A stretch of 64,000 nucleotides of DNA, taken from positions 1,240,001 to 1,304,000 of the forward strand of contig NZ_AP012327.1 in assembly GCF_001042615.1 (NCBI RefSeq). Reading direction: 5' to 3'. Source of the DNA: Bifidobacterium catenulatum subsp. kashiwanohense JCM 15439 = DSM 21854. GTDB lineage: Bacteria; Actinomycetota; Actinomycetes; Actinomycetales; Bifidobacteriaceae. The position numbers and the translations under genes are program-made. Shown here piece after piece: positions 26,018 through 36,386 of the stretch. Each line of letters opens with the position of its first letter. Position 1 is the first letter of the stretch. The notes beneath the pieces are model-generated. The model made no database searches and was not told where the DNA came from. It was given only the letters and a program-made list of their open reading frames with translations.

Positions 26018-28615
26018 TTAGTCGACGCCAGAGTATGAGACGATGCCACGATTAATACGATCGTATGCTTGTCTTGCGATTGCTGGCAATGTTTCGGCAC
26101 GTTCAGCAAGATAAGGTCCGCTCACGGCTATCTGTTGAAGCACGTCGGCAAGTCGCTTACAGTTGCGCACGAAGTCTCCGCCAGTCAGCTCAGTGCCATA
26201 TAACACCTGTGAAAGGCTTTCACCCTGCGCCCACTCGTAGACGATGTCAGTGATGCCGAAATCGAGCTGGCGTGGCTCTTCAAGCACATGATCCTCACAT
26301 AACATGGCGATCGACGCATGTATGCCTTTAAGCTGTGCGGCGCACACTGCCACATTCCCTTGGGTGCCTCCGGGATAACGACGCGGCTCTCCCCCGCTTC
26401 CCCTGCGGGCTTCGAATACCAGCGATGCGACAACGCTGGCCAATTCACAGGCATTCAATCCGTCAAATGCACCAGCCTCGATCGCTTGGGCCAATACCAA
26501 ATCAAGTTCGCTGTACAGATGCCGCAGCAGCTGGCCCCGCTCCGTGAGCTGATAATCGTCATGGCCTGCGGATTCCCGCACCTGCTGAAGATAGCCAAGA
26601 TCGGCAAGTACCGTGCAGATATGGTCGAACTGACGAGCCACTGAGCCTGTACGTGAATCATAGCGATGCTGCACACGTTCTAATTCACGCGTCTCACGAG
26701 CCCAACGATGCCCCCATTTCAAGTGCTTCTGCACGTCTGGACACTTGCGGCACGGGTGGTCACGGTCTTCTTCACGAAGTTTTTTAATGCGTTGGTCAAG
26801 CTCCATGAACGCCTGGCTACGGTCTTTCTGAGTGCGGAACACCTCATGCTTAAGCTTGCGGCGTTCGTTCTTCTCCAAATCGCTCAGACGCATCCTCAGA
26901 CGCATGAATTCTTTGAAATCACCAAACTCACATTGGAAGGCCCGTTCGTACCCTTCCAAAGCCTTGCGCAGGGCTTCCATCTGCGCTTCAAGCTGCCAAG
27001 CTGACTCGTTGGCCTCCCACTGCGCAAAGGAATGGTCGAGCGTAACGCGGGCGGTCTCGTAATCGCTGGTATTCAACAGGTTCACAGCCATGTTGAAAGT
27101 CGGTTTGAAGCTTGAATGCAACGGATACACGCGCTTACTGGACAATGCGGCCGCGGTAGCGGGCACAAAACCATGGTGATCCACTACAACGGCATGTCCA
27201 ATGGTGTCGATGCCCCGACGTCCTGCGCGACCGGTCAGCTGGGTGAACTCGCCAGGGGTCAAACCAACATGTCCAGTGCCATCGAATTTCTCGAGTTTTT
27301 CGACCACCACGCAACGCGCCGGCATATTGATGCCCAGTGCCAGCGTTTCTGTTGCGAAAACCATCTTGACCAAGCCCTCTTCAAACAAACGTTCGACGAT
27401 TTGGCGGAACAGTGCGACCATTCCCGCATGGTGTGGGGCAAATCCCTCCTCCAAAGCAAAACGAAATTGCGAGAAATGCAGCGCTTTCAAATCCTCTTGG
27501 CTTAGCTGTCCTTCGACCATTTCATCGACGATCCGTCTGATCCTACGTACTTCATCACTGGTAGTGAGTTCCAAACCGGCATTGATGCATTGGTCGACCG
27601 CCTGATCGCAACCATTCCTTGAGAAAATGAAATAGATTCCCGGCAACATGTCAAGAAAATTCAGTTCATCCACAACGGCCCAACGTCGAGGTGTGTGACG
27701 TTCGGCTTTGTAAGGACGCTCATTCCACCGTCCGCCTTTGCCCTTGGACCTACGCCTGTCGGGACGCTCCTCTCCTCTGCGACGTGCCGCCTGACGGTCT
27801 AGCTGATCAAGCCTGTTTACCAGTTGCGCATTGAGTTTAACCGTCTGTTCGCCGTTGACGCCACGGCGGTACAGGTCGATAAGCTCCGGTTCGGTATGGT
27901 CATCCGCCTGCACGAGCACATGCTGTTCCAATGGTACCGGACGCTTCTCCGATACCACCAGTGTGGTTTCGTCACGAACGGATTCAATCCACTCGGAAAA
28001 ATCCTCGACATTGGAGACTGTTGCGGAAAGACCGATTATTTTCACGTTCTCCGGCAAGTGGATGATAACTTCTTCCCATACCGGACCTCGGAAACGGTCG
28101 GCAAGATAATGCACCTCATCGAGAATCACATAACGAAGCGCTTCAAGCGTTACGGAATGCTCATACAGCATATTGCGCAACACTTCGGTGGTCATGACCA
28201 CAATGTTCGCTTCGGAATTGATGGATGTGTCTCCGGTCAGCAATCCAACCTTATCTGCACCGTACTGGGCAACCAGATCATGATACTTCTGATTGCTCAA
28301 CGCCTTGATCGGCGTGGTATAGAAAGCTTTGACGTTTCGTGTCTGTGCCAAATAGATAGCAAAATCCGCCACGACCGTTTTGCCAGCTCCGGTTGGTGCC
28401 GCCACAAGAACATTGTTTCCCGTTTCCAACGCCTCGTTGGCCTGCAACTGAAATTCATCGAGCTCAAATGACATGGATCTGGCGAATTCGGCGGCAACAG
28501 TGCGCTGTTTGGCCTGAGTCTGTTTGAATGCGGCGTATCGTTGTGCGGGAGACAATTCGGCCCCATTGGTATCCGACGTGCCAGTACCGTTATTACGGCG
28601 ACGATGATGGGTCAT
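26018..28615 (-). CDS. helY: Ski2/Mtr4-type superfamily II helicase HelY
   Basis: 865 residues. Walker A APTGAGKT (73-80), DEVH box in VILDEVHYLAD, motif III GLSATVSN, the HHAGM segment FAPHHAGMVALFRQIVE, and ETLALGINMPARCVV / QLTGRAGRRGID give a full DExH RNA-helicase core, with the C-terminal Mtr4-like helical domain. Such helicases act in RNA turnover. Together with the PafBC gene upstream it repeats the mycobacterial pafB-pafC-tat-helY neighbourhood, but no tatA or tatC is present. Confidence 0.92.
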   Translation of the reverse strand: MTHHRRRNNGTGTSDTNGAELSPAQRYAAFKQTQAKQRTVAAEFARSMSFELDEFQLQANEALETGNNVLVAAPTGAGKTVVADFAIYLAQTRNVKAFYTTPIKALSNQKYHDLVAQYGADKVGLLTGDTSINSEANIVVMTTEVLRNMLYEHSVTLEALRYVILDEVHYLADRFRGPVWEEVIIHLPENVKIIGLSATVSNVEDFSEWIESVRDETTLVVSEKRPVPLEQHVLVQADDHTEPELIDLYRRGVNGEQTVKLNAQLVNRLDQLDRQAARRRGEERPDRRRSKGKGGRWNERPYKAERHTPRRWAVVDELNFLDMLPGIYFIFSRNGCDQAVDQCINAGLELTTSDEVRRIRRIVDEMVEGQLSQEDLKALHFSQFRFALEEGFAPHHAGMVALFRQIVERLFEEGLVKMVFATETLALGINMPARCVVVEKLEKFDGTGHVGLTPGEFTQLTGRAGRRGIDTIGHAVVVDHHGFVPATAAALSSKRVYPLHSSFKPTFNMAVNLLNTSDYETARVTLDHSFAQWEANESAWQLEAQMEALRKALEGYERAFQCEFGDFKEFMRLRMRLSDLEKNERRKLKHEVFRTQKDRSQAFMELDQRIKKLREEDRDHPCRKCPDVQKHLKWGHRWARETRELERVQHRYDSRTGSVARQFDHICTVLADLGYLQQVRESAGHDDYQLTERGQLLRHLYSELDLVLAQAIEAGAFDGLNACELASVVASLVFEARRGSGGEPRRYPGGTQGNVAVCAAQLKGIHASIAMLCEDHVLEEPRQLDFGITDIVYEWAQGESLSQVLYGTELTGGDFVRNCKRLADVLQQIAVSGPYLAERAETLPAIARQAYDRINRGIVSYSGVD

Positions 28616-28637
28616 AATTCCTTACAATTTAGTTAGG

Positions 28638-28955
28638 TCAATCATTAAAATGACGCCATTGCGCCCACTGTTGGGCATGGCGATTGCGATTCGCCTCACG
28701 CCTTTCGATGACTTCAGCATGGGCATTCGTGTAGCGCTCGGCAGCATCCTGTAAAGGCCTAGTGAAAAAAGGCGTGTCGTTCTCGTTTTGGCAAGGCAAT
28801 GGCTTACCCATAGCGTCGATCCGCTTCGCCGCGCATTCGCCCAGTTTCGCCATATCCTTGAACGCATGGTAGCCATGCAGACACGCATAGACGATCCCGG
28901 AAACGATCATCACCAACATGAATAGAACGAGTACTAGCCAAACCCACCAAGGCAT
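28638..28955 (-). CDS. Single-pass membrane protein, unknown
   Basis: 105 residues from the ATG of MPWWVWLVLVLFMLVMIVSG, which has GGGAG eight bases upstream; a longer frame to 28994 would overlap pafBC. One N-terminal membrane helix is followed by a hydrophilic helical domain with two cysteines (GECAAKRIDAM, LPCQNEN). It occupies the place of tatA/tatC in the mycobacterial locus but shows no similarity to them. Likely translated with pafBC and helY. Confidence 0.7.
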   Translation of the reverse strand: MPWWVWLVLVLFMLVMIVSGIVYACLHGYHAFKDMAKLGECAAKRIDAMGKPLPCQNENDTPFFTRPLQDAAERYTNAHAEVIERREANRNRHAQQWAQWRHFND

Positions 28956-28968
28956 AGAACCACTCCCG

Positions 28969-30882
28969 TCAGTTCTCGTTCTCACGATCGCCAATACTCA
29001 ACTCATGCTGGGCACGGGCAACAATCATGGTACGTAACGTCTCAGGAGCCACGGCGGTGATATGTCGCGCATGTGCAATGCAGAATGCGACATACCAGGA
29101 ATCGGACGAGACAATCAGGTGCACTTTCTCGCCTTCTCCGCACTTTTCGACCGTCGCTCCCGACAATCCGTCAATAAACGACAGATCGTCCTGATTGGTA
29201 ACGAACACAGCCGGAGTCCCATTATCAAAGCTCCACTTACGCAATTCGGATGCGGGTACATCAGGAATGTCGATCCTTGCGATCGGCTCGACTAATTCAG
29301 CCTTCTCAATGCGGGAGATACGTAGCACCTGCCAGATGCGAGGCTTGCCCGTAGCCTTGTTGATCGTGGTGTCCTTCTTCACATACTTGGCTTTATCCGC
29401 CGGTGCCGCGGCAGCGACATCAGTCCATACGGCAACGTAGAAAACACCCTCGTCAACGAAGATCTTGTCTGGAGCGACAAGCTTGCGCTGGGTTCGTCCT
29501 GCGCCATCCGTGTATTCCATGTCAAGCAGTGAACTCTTGGAAATCGCGCTTTTCACGATGGAGAAGTTGCGCGGCTCCATTTCATAGCCAGTCAGACTCA
29601 ACCACGGCATATCCCCCGGCTCAACATGCTGGCGAAGGCGGCTGTACAGCGATTCGGCCTGCTCGCGAAGCCTATCCGGCAGCAACGACGAATGCGCGAG
29701 ATAGCTTACGGATGCGGTAAGCATACTCAGATACTGCTGTGAAATACCCGCCAAGCGTTCCAAACCAAGCGAATTCGTGGCTGAAACGATGCCTTCCGCG
29801 TCAAGCAGCGACCAATCGATATCGAAGAATTGACTTCCCGCCATCTCCCCATCATCGGAAACCGTGGTCAGCGTGTTGATGTCTTTATGAATGACGTTGA
29901 CGAACTTCTTCAGCTCATCGTCGGACTTCGGTTTGCCGATGAAACGTTCCGCAAGCTCCTCAAGCGAATACTCCTCGCCAAGGTGCGCCGAGAGGAACAG
30001 CATCAACCGCAGGCGACGGTCGACTTCGCTACCGGTCTGGAATGCGGAATTCTTCTTCGGGCGTCCTTTGCCTTCCTCGACATCGGCATCGTCTGCGCTA
30101 TTACGATTGATCTCCATGGCAGCGACGGTGGAACTGTCATCTCCCGTGGATTCGTCGGCAGGCACGAACTGCGTGGCTGCATTCAGGCGACGATTGAACG
30201 CGTCAACGGCTTCCTGCGGACTGACGATGGACGCGCCTGGATGGGATAACACGAACATGGCCAGGTCATCGGAATCAGTATAGGCGACATTTAAATGCTC
30301 GCCATCAACATCCACCGTGGCCGCAAAACGACGCTGGTCGACAACTTTGACCAATTCGTCGGGAATGGACTGGGTTCCCAGTCCAGGAGCGATGGAGTCA
30401 AGACCAAGTCCCGGAATAGGCGTCTGAGGAACACGCGGCGCAGTACGAGACGTATGTTGCGTCTCATGCGCAGGAGCCGAGGAAATCGACATGGAACGAG
30501 CCAAGTAGTTGGCGGCAGCCAAAATCGGCAGATCCTCATCCCCGAACAGCAGACGAACACGAGGCTCGTCACCAAGCTGCAGACGGTAGGACGCGAAGTC
30601 CTGCCCCTCCGACTTGGATGAATATTCCGGCTGCCTTGATTCGATGGCAATGCCCATGGCCGCAAGCTTGGCGCGGTCACGCTGGAATTGCTTGGCAAAA
30701 GCTGCCTTCGCCGCCTGATCTGCCAGTTCCCCATAGGAATCGGCATACGCCTTCACGCGCTGAGCAATCTGACGGGAAGTGAGCCATTGCGGAAAAGCTG
30801 AGGAAAGCACAGCCAACACATCAAGTTCGTGCTTGCCCCATTTGTCGGAGAAACGACGCCTTCCGTTACTGCCCTCTGCCAT
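28969..30882 (-). CDS. pafBC: PafB-PafC-type WYL-domain transcriptional regulator, fused
   Basis: 637 residues, about twice the length of a single PafB or PafC. The first half has a winged HTH (WGKHELDVLAVLSSAFPQWL) and a WYL-like section; the second begins with another HTH (RLRLMLFLSAHLGEEYSLEE) and ends with a second WYL domain (DMEYTDGAGRTQRKLVAPD, then VFYVAVWTD). PafBC is the LexA-independent activator of DNA-damage genes in mycobacteria; the role here is inferred. The middle (about 230-280) is low-complexity and probably a linker. Confidence 0.8.
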   Translation of the reverse strand: MAEGSNGRRRFSDKWGKHELDVLAVLSSAFPQWLTSRQIAQRVKAYADSYGELADQAAKAAFAKQFQRDRAKLAAMGIAIESRQPEYSSKSEGQDFASYRLQLGDEPRVRLLFGDEDLPILAAANYLARSMSISSAPAHETQHTSRTAPRVPQTPIPGLGLDSIAPGLGTQSIPDELVKVVDQRRFAATVDVDGEHLNVAYTDSDDLAMFVLSHPGASIVSPQEAVDAFNRRLNAATQFVPADESTGDDSSTVAAMEINRNSADDADVEEGKGRPKKNSAFQTGSEVDRRLRLMLFLSAHLGEEYSLEELAERFIGKPKSDDELKKFVNVIHKDINTLTTVSDDGEMAGSQFFDIDWSLLDAEGIVSATNSLGLERLAGISQQYLSMLTASVSYLAHSSLLPDRLREQAESLYSRLRQHVEPGDMPWLSLTGYEMEPRNFSIVKSAISKSSLLDMEYTDGAGRTQRKLVAPDKIFVDEGVFYVAVWTDVAAAAPADKAKYVKKDTTINKATGKPRIWQVLRISRIEKAELVEPIARIDIPDVPASELRKWSFDNGTPAVFVTNQDDLSFIDGLSGATVEKCGEGEKVHLIVSSDSWYVAFCIAHARHITAVAPETLRTMIVARAQHELSIGDRENEN

Positions 30883-30988
30883 TAGTCCTCACGTCTCGTT
30901 AACGTTTCACTTTAAGTGCGTAACCAGTGTAGGCTTCCGCACACACCTCTCTATGATAGAGGGTTTTCGCTCAGATTGTGCCTATTTT

Positions 30989-31010
30989 ACGAAAAAATAC
31001 AGTTTTTCGT
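30989..31010 (-). terminator. AT-rich terminator of the UDP-glucose pyrophosphorylase gene
   Basis: ACGAAAAA (30989-30996) and TTTTTCGT (31003-31010) form an 8-bp stem. On the minus strand it contains a T-run. It lies just past the pyrophosphorylase stop at 31030. Confidence 0.6.
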
Positions 31011-31029
31011 GTTGAGAACACCCCTCGAA

Positions 31030-32487
31030 TCAGACCCAATCGTCAGGTTCCACGCCTTGCGGGCCTACATATTCGCCGTTCGGAACATAACTCGGCTCGC
31101 CGGTGTCAGGCAACCGCGCGTCACCAAACAGCATTACATCCCTGCCAAAGGTCCAGTCGCCCTCGATATCGACGGAATTTGCCGCGGCAAGCGATGGAAC
31201 TCCATACGGGAATCTCGTATCGAAATCATGAATATTCTTGTAGTACCGCGCATCCAAATGGACATCCGGGAAAATGTAGTTACCGTCCTCCATCTCATAC
31301 TGGTCCGTCAGATGGAATCGATCAGACCGCATAATGAACAAATCGTCGGTAGTTTTCACTGGCAGGAAACGCATGCGGTCCACGCACACGCAAGTGGCAC
31401 CATCAAACAACGTCACCGCGGCTCCCATGGCCGTTTCCAGCTGAATAACCGGCTCGCTCGTCGGATCGGTGGGATCAACGGTCTTTTTATTACGAATCAC
31501 TGGCAACGGCAGTACGCCGTCATATGCGGACAGCTTGGCCTTCAAAGCGTCAATCCGCACCCAGATGCTGTTCGTGTTGAAATACGGGTGTTTTTCAATG
31601 TTCTGAGCATCGTCTTTGTCTTTTGGATGCACCTGACTCATTTCACGCAACATCAAACGGCCCGTCGCCTTGTCACGCACGATATGGCCGCCCTTGCGGT
31701 CGGCGGGAGTGCGCTTGGCGACTTCGATCATGACCGGAGCGCCGGTATTTTCGAAATGCTGGGCTAGCGTACGCGAAGGTCGTGCACCGAGATTGTCGGA
31801 ATTCGAGATGAACAAATACTTGAAACCATGTTCCTCGAGCACGTCGAGTAATCCGGATTCCCAGATGGTCGAGAACAGGTCACCGTGGCCTGGCGGACAC
31901 CATTCAAGTTCGGGATTTGCCGAGAAGCTGACAGGAAGGCCCGTTTCCGCGCTGATCTTTGGTTCCTGATGCTGCACAATCTCCAGAGGAATATCCTTCT
32001 GATGGAATTTCTTGTTGGCTCTCAGCACCTTCATGGTGTCGTTCGAAGTGCGGAATGAATTCATCAGCGTCAACGGCAGCTCCACACCCAGACGAGTGCG
32101 TGCGGTCAGCACCTGTCCGATGATGATGTCGATGAAACGCATCTGACGGGCCTTGTGGCGGCGCACAGGCAGGAGAGACTTGGCGCAATCCAGTCCCATG
32201 GAGGTGCCGAGCCCACCATTGAGCTTAAGGAATGCGGTTTTTGCGAACGCATCAACGGCCTTGTCGTGGTTGATGGTCTCGTAAACGTCATGGAAGCTTG
32301 GCACCCCCACCAACGGTTCCACCTCATCCTCACGAATCCAGCTGCTTGCCTCCTCGTTACGCCAAACCTCATATAGACGCTTGAACTGTGCGATGGCCAT
32401 ATCGGTCATCCCATTTTCCCGCATCTTCGCGGCGGAGTATTCGAATACGTCCTCAGTCAATGTCTTTCCCTTTCGTGCGGGCGTCAT
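31030..32487 (-). CDS. ugpA: UTP-glucose-1-phosphate uridylyltransferase, eukaryotic UGP2 type
   Basis: 485 residues from ATG 32487; a TTG at 32460 has a much better ribosome site (AAAGGG) and would give 476. The nucleotide-binding loop AFLKLNGGLGTSMG and the Lys-bearing block SLLPVRR are those of the UDPGP family (UGP2/UAP), unrelated to bacterial GalU. NSDNLGARPS and the C-terminal left-handed helix region (SVDIEGDWTFGRDVMLFG) also match. It makes UDP-glucose from UTP and glucose-1-phosphate and in bifidobacteria serves the galactose and lacto-N-biose route. Confidence 0.92.
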   Translation of the reverse strand: MTPARKGKTLTEDVFEYSAAKMRENGMTDMAIAQFKRLYEVWRNEEASSWIREDEVEPLVGVPSFHDVYETINHDKAVDAFAKTAFLKLNGGLGTSMGLDCAKSLLPVRRHKARQMRFIDIIIGQVLTARTRLGVELPLTLMNSFRTSNDTMKVLRANKKFHQKDIPLEIVQHQEPKISAETGLPVSFSANPELEWCPPGHGDLFSTIWESGLLDVLEEHGFKYLFISNSDNLGARPSRTLAQHFENTGAPVMIEVAKRTPADRKGGHIVRDKATGRLMLREMSQVHPKDKDDAQNIEKHPYFNTNSIWVRIDALKAKLSAYDGVLPLPVIRNKKTVDPTDPTSEPVIQLETAMGAAVTLFDGATCVCVDRMRFLPVKTTDDLFIMRSDRFHLTDQYEMEDGNYIFPDVHLDARYYKNIHDFDTRFPYGVPSLAAANSVDIEGDWTFGRDVMLFGDARLPDTGEPSYVPNGEYVGPQGVEPDDWV

Positions 32488-32626
32488 GTTCTCATTGTAC
32501 CTAGGTAATACTACGACATATTTCCCATAACGGGGGCTTTTGGATGTTCAAAAAGATATTTTTTGACACAAACGACATCTTTACGCATCCTTCATCACGT
32601 TTCATTGACTGCGCGACACGATGTAT

Positions 32627-32655
32627 TTGAAAAAAACCACAGACTATGCTATGTT
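32627..32655 (+). promoter_or_regulatory. Promoter of tRNA-Pro
   Basis: TTGAAA (32627-32632), 17-base spacer, TATGTT (32650-32655), 25 bp ahead of the tRNA. An upstream TTGACT lies at 32605-32610. Confidence 0.65.
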
Positions 32656-32680
32656 TCATTTTCGGTGCTTTTGCATCGTT

Positions 32681-32754
<74 letters not shown>

Positions 32755-32757
32755 CCC

Positions 32758-32795
32758 GAAAAACCCGGATTCGTATGATTTCGGGTTTTCTTTTT
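32758..32795 (+). terminator. Terminator of tRNA-Pro
   Basis: AAAACCCG and CGGGTTTT arms followed by CTTTTT, a few bases past the tRNA 3' end. Confidence 0.85.
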
Positions 32796-32836
32796 AAGGT
32801 TGTCAGTCTTACACATGCAGGTAAGGGGTGATTGTC

Positions 32837-33250
32837 TTGAAGTCGAGGGACGCCCAGCCACAGTTTGACGACGTTGATGACCTTGCCCATGTGTTCGATT
32901 CTTCCGTACCTGAAGATGAATGGAAGATCCGCCTGCCCCGAGAACTTGGCGTGGAAGCCCGAGAACGCGCGAAACATGACGGTATCACTCTCACCGAGTT
33001 GACCCGAAGAGCGCTTAAAAGCGATAACCTGAGTGACACAACCGACACCGTTCGTCCAGGACGAAGGCCAAAGAACACCGACGGGCGCGAACAGCTTGGC
33101 GACGAATGGAAAATCAAACTCCCCTATGCCATCGGCAAGACGGCACGGGAACGTGCAACAGAAGAGGGCATATCTTTGAGTTCTCTTGCCCGACGTGCGA
33201 TCAGCGGATATCTACGCCAAAGAGACGCCGAAGAACAGCCGCTTTTCTAA
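32837..33250 (+). CDS. Protein with two tandem ribbon-helix-helix-like repeats
   Basis: About 137 residues from TTG 32837 behind AAGGGG; GTG 32828 is possible but overlaps that site. Two copies of one unit are visible: EWKIRLPRELGVEARERAKH..GITLTELTRRAL and EWKIKLPYAIGKTARERATE..GISLSSLARRAI, joined by an acidic/Thr-rich linker. The beta-strand plus two helices resemble MetJ/Arc DNA-binding proteins, but fused in tandem so one chain could form the dimer fold. It stands alone between tRNA-Pro and a strong bidirectional terminator. It might be an autonomous regulator; no toxin partner is visible. Confidence 0.65.
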   Translation: MKSRDAQPQFDDVDDLAHVFDSSVPEDEWKIRLPRELGVEARERAKHDGITLTELTRRALKSDNLSDTTDTVRPGRRPKNTDGREQLGDEWKIKLPYAIGKTARERATEEGISLSSLARRAISGYLRQRDAEEQPLF

Positions 33251-33317
33251 GACGCCCGGTCGATAGCGTCGCACATTAGCTACACAGATTGGCAGATATA
33301 GTAGCATTCCTTACAAC

Positions 33318-33374
33318 CCGTTTTTTCTTGGGGTGCATGCCACGAATGATGGTGTGCACCCCAAGAAAAAACGG
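33318..33374. terminator. Bidirectional terminator, 20-bp perfect stem
   Basis: Arms 33318-33337 and 33355-33374 are perfect reverse complements (CCGTTTTTTCTTGGGGTGCA and its complement) with a 17-base loop. T-runs fall on both sides. It separates the converging RHH gene and cmk-der. Confidence 0.9.
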
Positions 33375-33375
33375 A

Positions 33376-35505
33376 CTACTTGCGCTTTTTCTTTTCTCGG
33401 ATATTCACCGAAATCTGAATCGGAGAACCCTCGAAACCAAACTCCTCACGCAGGCAACGTTCGATGTAACGACGATAACCGTGCTCAAGGAAGCCAGTAG
33501 CGAAAATCACGAAGCGCGGTGGGCGCGTCGAAGCTTGGGTCGCGAAAAGAATACGTGGCTGCTTGCCACCACGAAGCGGATGCGGATGTGCAGCTTGGAT
33601 CTTACCCAGGAAAGCGTTGAGCTTGCCGGTCGGGATGCGCTTGTCCCACGACTCCAAGGCGCCACGCATAGCTCTGGCCAGGCGATTCGTATGCCATCCG
33701 GTCTTAGCCGACAGATTCACACGCTGGGCCCACGTCACGCGGTCAAACTCGGTCTTCCACAAGCGTTCCATGCGCTGGCGATCGAAATCATCCATCAAAT
33801 CCCACTTGTTGAATACCAGAACAATGCAACGACCGGCATCCACGGCTTGACTCATCACCTTCAGATCCTGATCGGAGATCGGCTGGGAAGCGTCGAACAG
33901 CACCAACGCAAGCTCCGAACGCTCAATCGCGGCCTGCGTACGCAACGACGAGAAATACTCGGCGCCGGACAACTTGTGCAGGCGACGCTTGATGCCGGCG
34001 GTATCGATGAACAGCCAGTCCTCACCATCAACCGTCACCACCTCATCGACAGGGTCGCGGGTGGTTCCAGCCAGATCGTTGACCACGGTGCGCTCTTCAT
34101 GCGCCAGCTGGTTCAGCAAGGACGACTTGCCGACGTTCGGACGTCCGACCAGTGCCACACGACGAAGATGCGATGGGGTGAGGAACCCGGAAGTCTTCTC
34201 AGCCTTCTTCAACGAATCCAAAGCCGCGTCAAGCAGTTCGCCTATGCCACGGCCGTGCATGGCGGAAATACCGTATGGCTCCCCCAAACCCATCTTCCAG
34301 AATTCGGCGGTCAGATACTCACTCTCACGATCGTCGACCTTATTCACTGCAAGCGTGACCGGCTTTCCAGAGGCTCGCAGCATCTTTACGATACGCTCGT
34401 CAGTATTGGTAAGTCCAACCTGACCATCCACCACCAGCACCACGGCGTCAGCAAGCTGGACGGCGATCTGTGCCTGCGACGCGATAGCGGATTCGATGCC
34501 TTCGACATCGGCTTCCCAACCACCGGTATCGACCAGCTTGAAATCAGTGCCGGCCCATTCAGCATCGTAGCTCACACGGTCTCGGGTCACGCCTGGAGTA
34601 TCTTCCACAACGGCCGCACGACGTCCGAGAATACGATTCACCAGCGTGGACTTGCCAACATTCGGACGTCCAACAACGGCAAGCACGCCGACCGGCTTCG
34701 GGCCGGACTGGCGTTCGCCACCAACGAAAGACGATCCATCAATCAGCCCTTCATCGCCCTCATCCAACTCATAATCATCAAGATTGGACGCATATTGGCG
34801 ATATTGCTGCTCTTCAATGGCGTCATCGACGATGCGCACAAGCACGTCGAGGGTTTCGCCGAAATCCAAATCGGAATTGTCAACGGTCAACACACCTTCC
34901 GCTGCGGACGTGAAATTCGTGACCTTGGAATCAGCCTTGTCTCGTGCCGCAACGTTTTCCGCGCCAACTCCAGAAGCCGACTGCCCTGCTCGACGGGCTT
35001 GGCGGACTTCCTCACGAGCGGTAAGCAATACACGCACTTCAGCATCCGGCGCAACGACCGTGGTGATGTCACGGCCTTCGGCAACCACGCCAGCACCTTC
35101 GGAGAAGGAATCGGAAGCCGCTTCACGAGCAATATACGCGCGTTGTGCGGCAATAAGCACATGACGAACCGGAATGATGTTCGACACCTTGGACACATGG
35201 GATGACACTTCAGAGGAACGGATCGCCTCACTGATGTCTTCGCCATCGGCATACACTTTCGGATCGTCCGGATCGACACTGATGTCAAAATGACCCTCGG
35301 TGAAGAACTCGCCCACGGTTTCAGTGACCAGCTGTTCGTCGACAGTCTCCGTATCGAGGTCGATACCCTTGTTCATGCACCACCATGCGCAGGCACGATA
35401 CATGGCGCCGGTATCAAGATAGGCAAAACCGTAATACTTGGCCAACGCTTTGGACGTGGAAGACTTGCCGACGCCCGCAGGCCCATCAATAGCTACGCGA
35501 ATCAC
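33376..35505 (-). CDS. der: Bifunctional cytidylate kinase / ribosome-assembly GTPase Der
   Basis: 709 residues. Residues 1-230 are cytidylate kinase ([17 protein letters not shown], then the NMP-binding [12 protein letters not shown] and [11 protein letters not shown]). An acidic linker leads into EngA/Der with two GTPase domains, each with its own P-loop ([17 protein letters not shown] and [17 protein letters not shown]), DTGG/DTAG boxes and NKVD/NKWD, and a C-terminal KH-like domain ending in a basic KKKRK tail. It phosphorylates CMP/dCMP and helps build the 50S subunit. The fusion is known in actinobacteria. Stop is followed at once by the strong terminator. Confidence 0.96.
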   Translation of the reverse strand: MIRVAIDGPAGVGKSSTSKALAKYYGFAYLDTGAMYRACAWWCMNKGIDLDTETVDEQLVTETVGEFFTEGHFDISVDPDDPKVYADGEDISEAIRSSEVSSHVSKVSNIIPVRHVLIAAQRAYIAREAASDSFSEGAGVVAEGRDITTVVAPDAEVRVLLTAREEVRQARRAGQSASGVGAENVAARDKADSKVTNFTSAAEGVLTVDNSDLDFGETLDVLVRIVDDAIEEQQYRQYASNLDDYELDEGDEGLIDGSSFVGGERQSGPKPVGVLAVVGRPNVGKSTLVNRILGRRAAVVEDTPGVTRDRVSYDAEWAGTDFKLVDTGGWEADVEGIESAIASQAQIAVQLADAVVLVVDGQVGLTNTDERIVKMLRASGKPVTLAVNKVDDRESEYLTAEFWKMGLGEPYGISAMHGRGIGELLDAALDSLKKAEKTSGFLTPSHLRRVALVGRPNVGKSSLLNQLAHEERTVVNDLAGTTRDPVDEVVTVDGEDWLFIDTAGIKRRLHKLSGAEYFSSLRTQAAIERSELALVLFDASQPISDQDLKVMSQAVDAGRCIVLVFNKWDLMDDFDRQRMERLWKTEFDRVTWAQRVNLSAKTGWHTNRLARAMRGALESWDKRIPTGKLNAFLGKIQAAHPHPLRGGKQPRILFATQASTRPPRFVIFATGFLEHGYRRYIERCLREEFGFEGSPIQISVNIREKKKRK

Positions 35506-36275
35506 AGGCCCACCGCCTTGGACAGGGAACGCACCTCAGTCTGCGAAAGCACACGGTACGATCCGGACTTCAGATCGCCAAGTTTAATCGGGCCGATCTG
35601 AGTGCGCACCAAACGTCTGACCGGGAAACCGATCGATCCGAAGATACGACGAACAATACGGTTCTTGCCGGAGTGCAGCACCACCTTGACCAGAGTGCTA
35701 TCGCGGCTGGCATCAAGAATCGCGCAACGGTCAAGCTTGATCCAACCGTCGTCGAGCTGCACGCCGGTGGTGACCAGTCGGCGGCACACCTGACCGCTGA
35801 TGCGACCTTCCAACGTGGCAATATAGGTTTTCTCGACCTCATATTTGGGGTGCATGACATGTTGGCTCAACTCGCCGTCGTTCGTCATGAGAATCAGGCC
35901 TTCGGAATCGTAATCCAGACGACCCATGTGGAAAATACGGTCATACTTGTCGCCGACGATATCGCTCAGGGTGTAACGTCCCTTCGGATCCTCCATGGCG
36001 CTGAGTACGCGCTTCGGCTTGTTCAAGGCAAGCGTGACATGATTGGGGTTCACACGAACACGGGAGCCGTCCACACGAACCTCCTGATGTTTCGGGTCGA
36101 CGCGAGTCCCCAACTCGGTGACAAGCTCACCGTCGATTTCGACGCGTCCTTCAGTAATGATCTCTTCACATTTGCGACGGGACCCAAAACCTGCCTGAGC
36201 AAGAAGCTTCTGCAGGCGGATACCTTCATTGTCATGTGTATGCGCCTTCGCGGCGCGGGAATATGCGTTTGGCAT
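35502..36275 (-). CDS. rluB: 23S rRNA pseudouridine synthase, RluB/RsuA family
   Basis: 257 residues. N-terminal S4 RNA-binding domain ([20 protein letters not shown]), then the synthase core with catalytic Asp in [19 protein letters not shown] and the end motif [17 protein letters not shown]. It converts a uridine in ribosomal RNA. The four-base overlap with cmk-der (ATGA) indicates one operon and coupled translation. GGGAG precedes the ATG. Confidence 0.92.
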   Translation of the reverse strand: MPNAYSRAAKAHTHDNEGIRLQKLLAQAGFGSRRKCEEIITEGRVEIDGELVTELGTRVDPKHQEVRVDGSRVRVNPNHVTLALNKPKRVLSAMEDPKGRYTLSDIVGDKYDRIFHMGRLDYDSEGLILMTNDGELSQHVMHPKYEVEKTYIATLEGRISGQVCRRLVTTGVQLDDGWIKLDRCAILDASRDSTLVKVVLHSGKNRIVRRIFGSIGFPVRRLVRTQIGPIKLGDLKSGSYRVLSQTEVRSLSKAVGL

Positions 36276-36386
36276 CGTTCTCCCAACGTGGCCGGATAAT
36301 ACTTATAGGGACTGCTGGTACTATGGCAGTCGTTTGGCGATTTCCAAAAAATCGCAACTTGTCCACTATATGACAGAGGAAAGACT

